A stretch of 64,000 nt of DNA from the NCBI RefSeq assembly GCF_905171775.1, contig NC_053494.1:50750511-50814510 (forward strand), given 5' to 3'. Under the pieces are notes generated by a model. It searched no databases. It was not told the DNA's origin and saw only the letters and a list, made by a program, of their open reading frames with translations. How positions within the stretch are numbered: position 1 is the stretch's first letter; each line of letters opens with the position of its first letter. Of this stretch, positions 1 through 9,683 are shown piece after piece. This stretch comes from Rana temporaria. Taxonomy: Eukaryota; Chordata; Amphibia; Anura; Ranidae. A program made the translations under genes and the position numbers.

Positions 1-310
1 CAAGGAAAACTGTATTCTGTCAAATTCAATTACCGTTAACTGCCAGCAAAGTAAACTTCACCCCTAACTTTTCTCACAGACTTTTAAGTCTATTAAAATT
101 TAGTGATGACAGCTAAGTCGTATTGGAGTGAGAAAAGGAAAAGTGGGTATGTTGCTAATGTATCAGATTTTGACGCCTATTTCCTATTTTTCATAATATG
201 TATCGTGTATATCAAAATATATCTAAACTCAATCGCTAAAATCTCATATGAATGTTATCATGTTAATGTCATGCTAAAAGTAATTTTTTTACGTTTTTAA
301 TATTTTTTAA
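1..310. other. AT-rich sequence, no gene seen
   Basis: AT-rich sequence with only short chance open frames. I see no splice-bounded exon, repeat boundary or RNA gene here. Confidence 0.5.
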
Positions 311-690
311 CTACCTGAACACCAGATAATTTCACACCCTTTGTGCTCAGGCAATTTTCAGATTTCAGCTGTCACACTTCGAATGACAATTACAACACTG
401 TACTCAAGTAAAATTGTATCTTTCTTTTTTTAAGACAGATAAAGCTTTCTTTTGGTGTTATTTAATCACCACTGGGTTTTTATTATTTGCTATATAAATG
501 ATACCAACATTTAAAAATAAATAAAAAAAAACATGTTTTTGTAGTTTTTGTTATAAAGTTTTGCAAATAAATAAATAAATGTATTAGTCTACATTTGTTT
601 GGTAAAAATAACCCAAATCAGTGTACTTTATTTAGTAAAAGGATTTAAATTTCAGTTAGTTCATTCCTTTACTCATCACATTCAGACAGC
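311..690 (+). mobile_element. Decayed copy of the TTAA / CCACTTAAG piggyBac-like family
   Basis: TTAA at 307-310 is followed by a degraded version of the family that is better preserved at 29491-30306, 36485 onward and 58629-60163. The shared block includes AAAGCTTTCTTTTGGTG followed by TATTTAATCACC near 440-475, then a T-rich tract. No coding potential is visible. The downstream end is not resolved. The piggyBac-like label rests on the TTAA target seen in better copies and is an inference. Confidence 0.55.
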
Positions 691-740
691 ATAGTCAGCA
701 TGGAGATCTGACTTTTTACTTCTGTGGTTAAGTAATACAA

Positions 741-1137
741 TTAAAGCGGTAGTAAAGTCTCAATAGGAACATCAAAGAATTGAGCCCCCTACAGGTTTAA
801 GTCATAATGTACTAGTATGCACTGCATACTAGTACATTATGACAAACTTACCTATAAAAGGAGCCTTCCAGCGATGCATTGTTAGGGCTCTCCCCAGTCT
901 CCAGCGCCATCTTCATTCCGAGTTTTGCATCTTCAGCCGCCTAATTGGCTAGACCAATGTGGCGTCACACAGAGCGGGCTGTAAATGTGATCTGAGCTGT
1001 TCATGTGTGGCTCAGATTACATTACCCATTGACAGGCGGGGGGCATGTATGACAGAAGAGACCTCTATGGTCTCTTTTGTTATAAAAAACCTGCCTGTCA
1101 GCGGATTTGTACATTGCTGACTTTACTATCACTTTAA
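741..1137. mobile_element. TTAA-inserting MITE (Kolobok/T2-like), complete
   Basis: The left end reads TTAAAGCGGTAGTAAAGTC (741-759) and the right end is its inverted near-copy GACTTTACTATCACTTTAA (1119-1137), so the termini are about 19-bp inverted repeats with the TTAA target duplicated at the edges. A near-perfect hairpin lies at about 803-841 (CATAATGTACTAGTATGC and its complement). Kolobok/T2 elements of frogs use TTAA targets and start with AAAG, which fits. There is no transposase, so the copy is non-autonomous. Confidence 0.75.
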
Positions 1138-1680
1138 GCTTTGCCCCTAGCTGAATAGTCAAGGAGAGCAGATGACTGATAGCCTAATTTCTCTGCTACT
1201 TTACTTTTTTCTCTGTGTTGGCACATAGGTGCAGTAGCACAACTGATTGGCTCTGTAAGCTGCCACTTCATGCCAGGGACTGCACCCCACATCGTCATGT
1301 CACAGGGTACACACATACCTAAATTTAGGAGAAACTGCCATATCACGTTACACAAGCTCTAGGCCCGAAGTCCACCTTCTCTGTAATACTCAAATTCTCC
1401 TGAGGCCAGCCCTCTTTAAAAATAATGTCCACACAGGATGCTTTTTCAATAGATAACTGAATAACAACATATACATGAACTTGGCACAGCTTCTCAACTT
1501 CACCCTTTACCATTCACAGTGTAGAACACATCAATGCCACCCAAACATCAATGTCACCAGGCTTTTGAGAGGTTGCTGTGCAGTTCATTGAAAACATATG
1601 TCTCCACTGGTACAGCCACCACACACAAAGACTGTGCTGCCACTCACAACAGGTCAGAGGAAGCCAGTGGAACTCTAAAG
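1138..1680. other. No gene or clear repeat recognised
   Basis: Ordinary mixed-composition sequence between the TTAA MITE and the Penelope-like element. Open frames are short and lack coding character. Confidence 0.4.
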
Positions 1681-1860
1681 TGAAAAGAAAACAGAGGGCG
1701 CACCAGCTTGGCGTATTGTCCTTGCAACAGTTTAATGTTTAAACGGTGTATATATCATACTCACAAATAAAAAGCATGTGTCAAGCAAAATCCACCATAT
1801 GCTTCATACAACAAAGTCCGCTGTTGCTGTTAGTCGTTAATTGAAAGTCCAAACAGAGAT

Positions 1861-1892
1861 GACGCATTTCGAGGGGTGCCCCTTTTCTTCAG
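1861..1892 (-). ncRNA. Hammerhead-ribozyme-like core (PLE terminal region)
   Basis: The minus strand reads CTGAAGA, a G-rich/C-rich hairpin (GGGG/CCCC), then GAAA and TGCGTC. This is the order C-U-G-A-N-G-A, stem II, G-A-A-A, stem III, cleavage triplet of a minimal hammerhead. PLE terminal repeats are reported to carry such motifs. Stem I was not verified and catalytic activity is not implied for this decayed copy. Confidence 0.45.
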
Positions 1893-2962
1893 AGATGGGT
1901 TTAGAGTGTAGATAGCTGTTTTTTGTATGATGAGTATAGTCAGAACGAAGTCCCATGTGACCTCTAGTTAAGGCCCCTCCCTTAAATGGGCAGGATGATG
2001 ACAATCTAGACAGAAAAATAGGTAAATATATACAAAAATGCATAAAATTCTTACAATAACGACCATACCTTTTGAGAGCAGAATTGTGTAAAAGAGGTAC
2101 ATGTTGATTACTAAACCATCAGATATCAAAAGCACTGTGTATCTTGCTGATTACAACCAAGTGTCTGTGCACATTTATATATGTGCTTACCATCACAAAA
2201 CGATCCATCCACTGGGGTATGCAGGGGTCCAGAGTGACTGACTAATGTAGGTGGGGCCCGAGCTGATGCTGTCTCATGTGGAGGCTGGGGGGCACTGGCG
2301 GTTATACAGAGTGCCATCTGGAAACTGTCCCCAGGCTCTTGGAATGCAAGTGTGACCGCGTTCTGCGTTCCAGATGCTGGCCTTGATACACGCAGATTAC
2401 ACTTCCAGTGTTGGGGTAATACGTCACATCCGGCCGGTGGTAGCTTGAGGCCGGAACAGTGACCGCAGAGAACCGCAGACGTCACCTCCAGCCTTCTACG
2501 AAACATGGGGGTACCCGGAAGCCACTGGACCCAGGTGTCACAGTCACACAACCCTGACAGTCAGGGTTACCACAACAGTCTGACAAATGCTGGGTTGATA
2601 TAAAGGGTGATTCAATGGCACCACCGCCCAAAGGGGCCCATCAATTGCTGGCCTCACCGTATGTGCACCCAGTACAGAATAAAAGAAAAGAAAATAAAAT
2701 AAAAAAATTTATGCAAATGCACAGTGCTTGATACACGATGGAGAATACCATATACCTATTGCACATGTCGAAGAATCCATTTTTAATACATAGAAATATA
2801 CAGAGAAATATATAATGTTGAAACATAAGGTGATCCTAAAATTCATCCTAAGAATGCGTATCTTGATAGGAATACTGCTAAAAAAATGTGTATTTATAAA
2901 ATAAAATAAATTGAAGTTGAAAAAATGAGATTGACAGGGGTCCGAAATATAGAGTAATATCA

Positions 2963-3650
2963 CCCCATGGGTATATGATCACTAATAATATTATTAGTAT
3001 TGTAATTAATACTCAAACTCTCATATAGGAGTAAGTATTTGTAGTATGCCTCTTCTATGTTGATGTCTAAGTAGCCCTTGTCCTTCCTTGTAAGAATGGA
3101 GCCCTGTTCGATGGAATCTCGTTTTTCATAGTGCAAGTCTATTGAACTGTCTGAATGGTATATTTTTGATCCAGTGTGGATGGTGATTGCTGTGGGAATG
3201 CAAATATCAGTTGCCTGCTTGGGTTTAAAATGTGTCTTAGATAGAATGGACCCATCGCACCTCAGTTCTATATCAAAAAATATGAGATTGTGATTATCAA
3301 GAACATGGGTGAAACAGATGCCATATGGTTGTTTTGACAGTGGTATAAGAAGCCCTCCAGACATCATTACCATCCCATATGATCAGAACATCACGATATA
3401 CCTGGAATATAGTACCAGGTTCATACCAAACAGGTTATGGGACCAAATATATTGGTGCTCCCAATACCCTATTAAGAGGTTGGCAAAGCTGGGTGCAAAT
3501 CTGGCACCCATAGCAGTGCCCTGCATCTGTCTATAATGCTTTCTGATGTATGAGAAGTTATTATGAGTAAGGGAAAATTCTATACTATCAAATAGGAATT
3601 GAGCTTGTTTGTGGTAAGCCTCATAGTGAGGCAGCTACCAATCAGATAGC
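2963..3650 (-). pseudogene. Penelope-type reverse transcriptase fragment (frameshifted)
   Basis: On the minus strand around 3540-3480 the translation contains QGTAMGARFAPSFANL, which matches the conserved G-T-A-M-G...F-A-P-x-x-A-N-L block of Penelope reverse transcriptases. About 40 codons later RYI is followed by a frame change into DVLIIWDG near 3390-3365, so the YIDD catalytic box is present but split by an indel and one aspartate is affected. The frame then runs through FFDIELRCDG and FKPKQ, corresponding to the F-x-D-x-x-h-x-x-x-G...K-P block, and a K-G-Y segment. The minus-strand open frame 3373-2960 covers this last part. The N-terminal half of the protein is missing. It cannot encode an active enzyme. 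Confidence 0.7.
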
Positions 3651-3902
3651 TTCCCCAGTGACCCTGGAAACCATAAAGGAACCAAATACCTCTCTCCCTT
3701 TCAAGCTGCTGTGGTTGAGCACCACTTGCAATGGAGAAAGTAGACTGCACCTTCTTACATGTTACTCTTCAGGCTACAAACCTACATGCTGTAAATCATT
3801 GGTAACCAACTCCCATCCACCTTGTGCCTAGGGCCCCACCCTCACCAGTTTTTAAAAAGCACAGCACTCCATCCACTAACAACCCAAAGGAGGGGTCTCT
3901 TT

Positions 3903-4134
3903 AAAAGAGGTACTAACATATTTACATGCTGCTCTCCCCTTCTTGGCTGACTCCACTTGACGCCCAGGTTATGTAACTGTTATTATGTGCCTGGACCATA
4001 TGGGTCAATTGTTTGTTAAGATGCCCTGTTACATGATTTCTCTCAGTGTATTTTCTTTACTGCATACTTATTGTTCATGCTCTTAATTTTTTCAATAAAA
4101 GTGTTTGTATTTAAAAAAAAAAGAGGTACTAACA
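3903..4134 (+). mobile_element. Retroposed LINE 3' end with 16-bp TSD
   Basis: The 16-nt direct repeat AAAAGAGGTACTAACA occurs at 3903-3918 and 4119-4134. The 200-bp insert between them ends with an AATAAA signal (4095-4100) and an A tract, as expected for target-primed reverse transcription of a 5'-truncated transcript on the plus strand. The body has no long frame. It resembles a LINE 3' UTR, though a short processed transcript is also possible. Confidence 0.75.
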
Positions 4135-4600
4135 CCTGCTTACAGGTTCCTTGTGGTAATTATCCCTCTACCTGTACTCTGTTCTACAGGGGTTTGCAAG
4201 AGGCTGAATTACTTAGACTAGCTGCTTTAAAAAAATACACTTTAAGCAGAAGCCCATTCCAGCAAGTAAATTCACATACATATTGTATACGTGAGCTATT
4301 TTACCTGTCAATGTATTTGTGTTTCTGTCCATCAAATTTAGAGATTTACACAGCTCTGCCACACAGAACAGCCTTGTCCTGCAAGGGAGACGGGTATTGT
4401 CCCTTCCCCAGACTGTAGCTTGACAGTAAAAGGATGAAGCAGCAGGCCAATAAGTTTATCTGTCTGTCACTATGCTCTGTTCTTCTAGCTACATGTTCCT
4501 TGGTAGCACATGAGCACTACGGAGCAACATCGTTTAATAGTATTAATGGGCCAGTGCCTAGAGCAGCCGAGTTAGAGGTGGCAGCACTAGTGTCATTTTC

Positions 4601-5047
4601 TTAATGTTATTCTAAAGGAAAGAATAAAAAAACAATTATGTTTTACATACATGATATATGCAATAGTTTTTCACTGAACAGCTCTGATACTCTTCTTATT
4701 GGGTCCCCTACCTGTGGTCCTGGGTTGTCCCCCTGCCGACTTCCCCCAACAGCAAGCCTCTTGCTATGGAGGCACTTGGGCAGGCTCACTCCCAAGCCCG
4801 GTGATGTGTGTCGCCCCTCCCCCCCGCTCTCTTCCCATTGGCTGGCTGGCAGTGATTGAGAGCAGCAGGAGCCAATAGATCCTGTTGCTGAGCGAGCCAT
4901 TGAGGAGAGAGAGAGACCCAGAAAAGCTGCTGCTCTCATGCACATTGCTGTATTAAGATGGAGCTTAGGTAAGTATAAGGGGGAGCTGCACCCAGAATGT
5001 TTTTATCTTAATGCATTAAAAGCCTTGAGCCTTTAGAGCCACTTTAA
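4601..5047. mobile_element. TTAA-inserting MITE (Kolobok/T2-like), complete
   Basis: Left end TTAATGTTATTCTAAAGG (4601-4618) and right end CCTTTAGAGCCACTTTAA (5030-5047) are imperfect inverted repeats of the form TTAAAGTGNNTCTAAAGG. The interior is GC-richer than the flanks, with a short purine run (gagagagaga) near 4905. No protein is encoded. A second left end of the same subfamily begins at 23814. Confidence 0.6.
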
Positions 5048-5693
5048 ATCCAAAGATTTTGGTATTTTTTTTAAATGCCGATCTTACGCCGCTTATACAC
5101 TGTCACCAACAAAACTAAATCATTTTTGTTTCTCAATCTGAAAACATATAACACAAAGTTTAGAGTAGACTTCTGTCAACTTCTCTGTACACATTAACAA
5201 AGCAAAAATCCCTTTATCATTCTAAAAATGGAAGAAATGAGGTGCAGATGCACATTTTAATAGACAAAGACATGTTCAAAGAGGGCTGTAAATCAGCTTT
5301 CTTCCGCTGTTACAATTTACAATTACTTATCACATTAGTTCGTAATTGTCTACTCAAAGTGCACTCAATTGCAAAATTAGAATCCTTATCTCAATGTAGC
5401 AGCCACCTACAATACATACCCCCACAAAATGTGCAAATAACACTGAGGAATATTCTCTCTTTAGAAATACTGTTCATAAAAAGACTGACCTTAATCAAGG
5501 CTGGAGTGTGTGCTTCCTGTTACATAAAGTGCCCCCGTTTGATAGCAGGGGGATGTATTCAGAATCAGAAGAGTTGATAGAAAGAAGCTATAGATCATGG
5601 CACTGTTAGAACAGAGTGTTTTAAAAAAAATTGTAATGAAACTGTCAGATTTATTTAATAAGCCAGGTTAAAAGCAATAAATCTAAGAGCTAA
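5048..5693. other. AT-rich, no gene recognised
   Basis: Only a 111-codon chance frame without a splice context. No inverted-repeat boundary found. Confidence 0.4.
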
Positions 5694-6154
5694 CATACAC
5701 CCATGCCGATCCTAGGCAGGGTGCTTTGCACCCAGGCGCCTGCAGAGGTGGGGGCACCGAAGTGCCAGAGTTCTCCCCTCCTTCTGGCAGTGCTCAGGGG
5801 AGGGACCGCTCCTCTTCCTGACACGAGGGTCCTCGGTTTCAGTGGCTGCTGAGTGCTGATGTGCAGGAATTAATTCCTCACACTGGGAGTTTGGGATCCC
5901 GCACTGTCTCTACCAACTCCAGTTGGAATACCTTCCCCTCCCATCTCTATCTTGGGCTGCAGAGAGAACCGAGATGAGTCACAGTGTTCAGTGTGCTGGA
6001 GAACGGCATTACCAGCATCTCTTTACACATGCTCTGGGCTGCCCCTGCTAAAGATGTTTTATGGCATGATAGATTGCATAGGATACACAGCCCCTTTCCC
6101 TTCCTGCGACTCAGTAGTACATCTACAGATGTGATGTATAATGAGATGTACTAA

Positions 6155-6500
6155 GAGCCCTTTCACACTGACAGCGCAAGGGCGTTGGTGGTAAATCGCT
6201 GCTAGTTTTAGCGGCACTTTACCGTAGTTTTAGAGGTACTTTTAACCAGGCCAACTAAAAGGTTCAAAGCGCCACTGCCGAGGTGATTTGCAGGCACTGA
6301 CCATTGATTTCAATGGGCAGGGACGCTTTAGGAGTGGTGTATACACACACTAAAGCGCCTCAAAGAAGCTACTTGCTGGAATTTTTTTGACGTCCTGCCA
6401 GGACACCGGGTTCTCACACTGGGATTGCAGATGAGGCTTTTTTCAGGCGCTATTTTTAACGCTAAAGCGTCTGAAAAACTCCTCCAGTGTGAAAGGGGTC
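6155..6500. mobile_element. PIF/Harbinger-like MITE, TSD TAA, nested in hAT-like element
   Basis: TAA is duplicated at 6152-6154 and 6501-6503. The termini are GAGCCCTTTCACACTG and CAGTGTGAAAGGGGTC, a 16-bp inverted repeat with one mismatch. A TWA target and a G-rich terminus fit PIF/Harbinger. No coding sequence. Confidence 0.8.
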
Positions 6501-6504
6501 TAAT

Positions 6505-6715
6505 GGACCATCTCCTGTACTATTGTCTGCAATCTCTGACACTCTCCTGTACTATGTCTGCAGTCTCTAACCACCTCCTATATCATATCTGCAGTCTCTG
6601 ATCATCTCCTGTACTATGTCTGCAGTCTCTGACCATCTCCTGTATCATGTCTGCAGTCTCTGACCATCTCCTGTATAATGTCTGCAGTCTCTGATCATCT
6701 CCTGTATCATGTCTA
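6505..6715. repeat. Minisatellite, 31-bp unit, about 7 copies
   Basis: Successive CATCTCCTGTATCATGTC + TGCAGTCTCTGAC units spaced 31 bp apart with point differences, inside the hAT-like element and directly after the nested MITE. Confidence 0.85.
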
Positions 6716-7189
6716 TAGTATGTCTAGGGGTCTTTCTAACAGACTCTCACACAGAAGCCCTGTCTGTGTCCATCAGAAAGGCCCCCCTCCAGGACCCAAA
6801 AAAGTACTCTGCTTCTCTTCCTGTATTTTGTTTATTGTTAAGAGATTATATAAGGATCCCAGGGTAATGGGAGTCATTGCCATAGAAACATGTGTAAAGG
6901 AGGAGTTAGTAAAATGGCCACGCCCATGTGGGGGCGCCAAAAATATTTTTGCACCCAGTTGCCTGTGACCCTAGGATCGGCCCTGCATACACCATCACAG
7001 GATGGAACTGTGAGTGCATATGATAATAAAGTGCCACGTCCTAAACATAAGTTAATAAAAGTTGGAAGTAAAAAAATGTACTTTCTAGGCACGAATAGTA
7101 AGAAAAGAAAACAATACATTTTATTAATAGCAATTCAGACGTAGAATTAAAAAAACATTTCAAAACAATGCTGTAGCTTTCTATAGTAA

Positions 7190-7620
7190 CAAACTAGGTC
7201 TCTCCAATAATAACCATATATGTCAAGACATATCTAGCCTAAACAGCCTAGATAAGTATGACTAAGCTATGATGTAGCAATATATTAAGCTCTACGTGTT
7301 TCACGGGGGCCGCTTCTTCAGGAGAGAAAACAATCAATAAGTACTGTATATACATTGTGGATATGTATCACGGGTAAATATACAATTTCAGTTTTGTGAG
7401 ATCCACGTTACATAAAATGACTGTTTGGGAAAGAGCAAACCAGGGGGGGCATCCACGGTGAGCTGCAGGTAAGATGTGGGGACATGCCGGATAGCAAAAT
7501 ACTGTAGATATAAATCAAAAACATACCCAAGTAGATAACAGCACCAAAACTGTGTTTTTATAGTAGAACAGGGTGAAAAAAGGGAAAGGGGAGGCAAACT
7601 AGACCCACACCTGTAGATAT
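7190..7620 (-). mobile_element. PLE-derived non-coding segment
   Basis: The minus strand carries a hammerhead-like core at 7294-7321 and the AT-rich non-coding style seen in the other PLE-derived stretches of this window. No reverse transcriptase is present and no boundaries or TSD were found, so this is a tentative assignment. Confidence 0.35.
7294..7321 (-). ncRNA. Hammerhead-ribozyme-like core
   Basis: The minus strand reads CTGAAGA, then a short hairpin GCGG/CCGT with loop CCC, then GAAAC. Compared with the copy at 1861-1892 the core bases are kept while the stem II bases differ but still pair. Stem I was not verified. Confidence 0.45.
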
Positions 7621-8782
7621 TACATGCATTAAGGTTTTAAAGTCTCATAAAACCCAAGACTTAGATACACATAGTTGCCTACCTCTGTTGAGAGTGGTAA
7701 TGTTACAGGTAGGTAACTATGTGTTTTATCTAATCCTCAAACAATCAAATAGCCAATTTTGGATCAGATTCAATCTGAGTTGATTGGCCAGTGAAGATGT
7801 TTCAATTGTTTTTGCATCGATTGACAGCACTGAGATACTTTGTTCAAAAATACTATCATATTTTAATTGATGAGATTGTCAGATTACATGATGACAAAAG
7901 AGATTTGATTGATACCCAGTGATCATCAGTTGCAATCGTATTGTATCAATCAAAATCCACATCCACTTGTATGGTATATTAATCGAATGGGCTGTCAATT
8001 ATATATTATTTCTATTGGAAGCAATCAATTGGAAAATAAATCAATCATTTATTGAAGCGTGTATGGCCACATTACTTTCGAGAGTAACAGTAACCCTTGT
8101 AAGTTCCACTGAAATATTAGCTTTAAAAATAGCTGATCCACATTTTGTCCCCCTACTAAAATAACTGTATGGAGATAATGATGTATCCCTGCTGAAATCT
8201 TTGTGTTTTTCAGCTTGGCTGATGAAAAAAATCATGGCCTTTCCAAAATGTACACGAGTGGCTTATGCAAATTCCAGGATACACAAATAACTATGCATGA
8301 ATCAACTTACACCTATGAATTTTACTTTCCCTTTCTTTAGTGTTCTTCCTTTCTGCAATAACCCTACCTTAATTTATTGAAGAAAAAACATCCTGAGAGA
8401 TTCCACCCATGGAAGAGTTAATTCCTGGGAGACTTAAATATTACATTGTCATGGCAATAAAAGGGAACCTATAAAAATCTTGTAGGGTGATAAGTTTATA
8501 CAAATCACCCTCAGCCTGCATTCAATTAATTCTATTTTACTGCTTGAATTGAAATTTCACTGCAGCATTGTGTTTCTTATTTACAAGCCTTCTCAATACA
8601 TCTCTGTGACATCCAGTTTCTCTGAAAAGCTACAGATAGCTAAGCTAGCTGTGCAAATTAAAAAAGAAATACCTGTCCTGTGTTTTTCTTTTTTTTTTAC
8701 AGTGTATACTTCATCAAGTTTGTGCATGCAAGTTTACATGCATATGTGCATGTTACAGTGGCTTGATGCTATACAAAGGTGT
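7621..8782. other. AT-rich region with one hairpin, no gene
   Basis: An 18-bp inverted repeat with one mismatch lies at 7667-7684 and 7707-7724 (ACACATAGTTGCCTACCT and its complement), probably a decayed MITE end. The rest is AT-rich, repeats ATCAAT/ATTGAT motifs and has no credible exon. Confidence 0.4.
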
Positions 8783-9235
8783 TTAAAGGAGTATGGCCAA
8801 AGCTTTTTTGGCTATAGTTCTCCTATGGATCTAAGGAATGCATTTCTTTCTGCACTCCTGTCACACGTTTTCAGCCCACTTCCGGCTGACCTCCCTCAGC
8901 CGGTCAGGCCGGGGATTCTGACTTTATAGTTGGCATTCACCTGGATGCATGGGCCAGCAGCTGGCTCAGCCTCTCAGCTGCACTGCTGGGACCTTGAGAC
9001 AGCTGCTCCCTCCCCTCCCCAACCCAGTGCCCCACTGAGCACTGGAGGGGCAGAGCAGAGAGGCATTCTGCTCATAGTGGAGGGGAGGAGGGGAGAACTG
9101 AGCAATCAACGTTTTTTGATTACTCAGTTCTCACTGCAGAGCCAGTGGGAGACAGATGCAGTATCGGATCCATGCTGCATCCACCTGAGTACAATTCTTT
9201 TTTTCTATTATTAAAAGCCCATACTTCTCTTTTAA
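8783..9235. mobile_element. TTAA-inserting MITE (Kolobok/T2-like), complete
   Basis: Left end TTAAAGGAGTATGGCC (8783 on) with an adjacent small hairpin, right end GCCCATACTTCTCTTTTAA (to 9235). The ends form an imperfect inverted repeat with TTAA at both edges. The 126- and 94-codon frames overlapping it are not conserved-looking and are ignored. Confidence 0.65.
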
Positions 9236-9683
9236 GCAATCAAATACAAAAACAGTCCCAGTGACTGTTCTAGGTTCCATAAAAACAGAGTGAGTCGTGC
9301 CTTATAAAACGGTTCTAATCTTCATATTGTTCTTGGTGGGTGACTCAAAGTGTTAAAGCATAAGGGTCAAAATTACAGCTAAGAAGAAGTAGAGGTTAGC
9401 ATTGTTATCTCAATTTATTTCTCATGAAAAGTTTCCTTTAAAAGAGGAACTGAACTCTGGAAGATGTGCCCACAAAAAGAGAGCAGATGGCAAATGGCTG
9501 GTCACGAGTATTCAAAAATCAAAGAAATGTGAAGCGCTACCTATCCTGCTAACTCAAATAATTACATATAATGCAAACACTTGTGAAATATTAGCACAAC
9601 AAACAAATATAAATGTGGCAATAGTAGTGATGACCCTCATAGGTCAACCAAAACCCCCCAAAAAACAATTATAGTTTATAGTG
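9236..9683. other. Flank of the LINE insertion, no gene
   Basis: AT-rich sequence leading to the left copy of the LINE target-site duplication. No repeat boundary or exon recognised. Confidence 0.4.

Larger units (their letters stand above)
1681..3650 (-). mobile_element. Penelope-like retroelement (PLE), decayed, minus strand
   Basis: Reading the minus strand from about 3650 downward there is reverse-transcriptase sequence (to about 2963), then about 1.1 kb of non-coding sequence, then a hammerhead-like motif at 1861-1892. That order is reverse transcriptase followed by a 3' terminal-repeat-like region. I could not find the GIY-YIG endonuclease domain that canonical PLEs carry after the reverse transcriptase. 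It may be lost, or this may be an endonuclease-deficient lineage. Outer boundaries and a TSD were not resolved. Confidence 0.6.
5702..6985. mobile_element. Non-autonomous hAT-like element, 8-bp TSD CATACACC
   Basis: A perfect 8-bp direct repeat CATACACC flanks the element at 5694-5701 and 6986-6993. The termini are inverted: CATGCCGATCCTAGG at the left, and CCTAGGATCGGCCCTG at the right, whose complement is CAGGGCCGATCCTAGG. Both the 8-bp duplication and the CAGGG-type terminus are typical of hAT transposons. The interior has no transposase. It holds a nested Harbinger-like MITE (6155-6500) and a 31-bp minisatellite. Confidence 0.8.

Noticed and set aside
2126..2551. 141-codon minus-strand frame in the PLE 3' region
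   Set aside because: No GIY-YIG or other motif, low-complexity mix of His/Cys/Pro, no continuity with the reverse-transcriptase frame.
6505..6715. Regularly spaced repeats that could suggest a CRISPR array
   Set aside because: Units are contiguous 31-bp tandem repeats with no unique spacers, inside a eukaryotic transposon.
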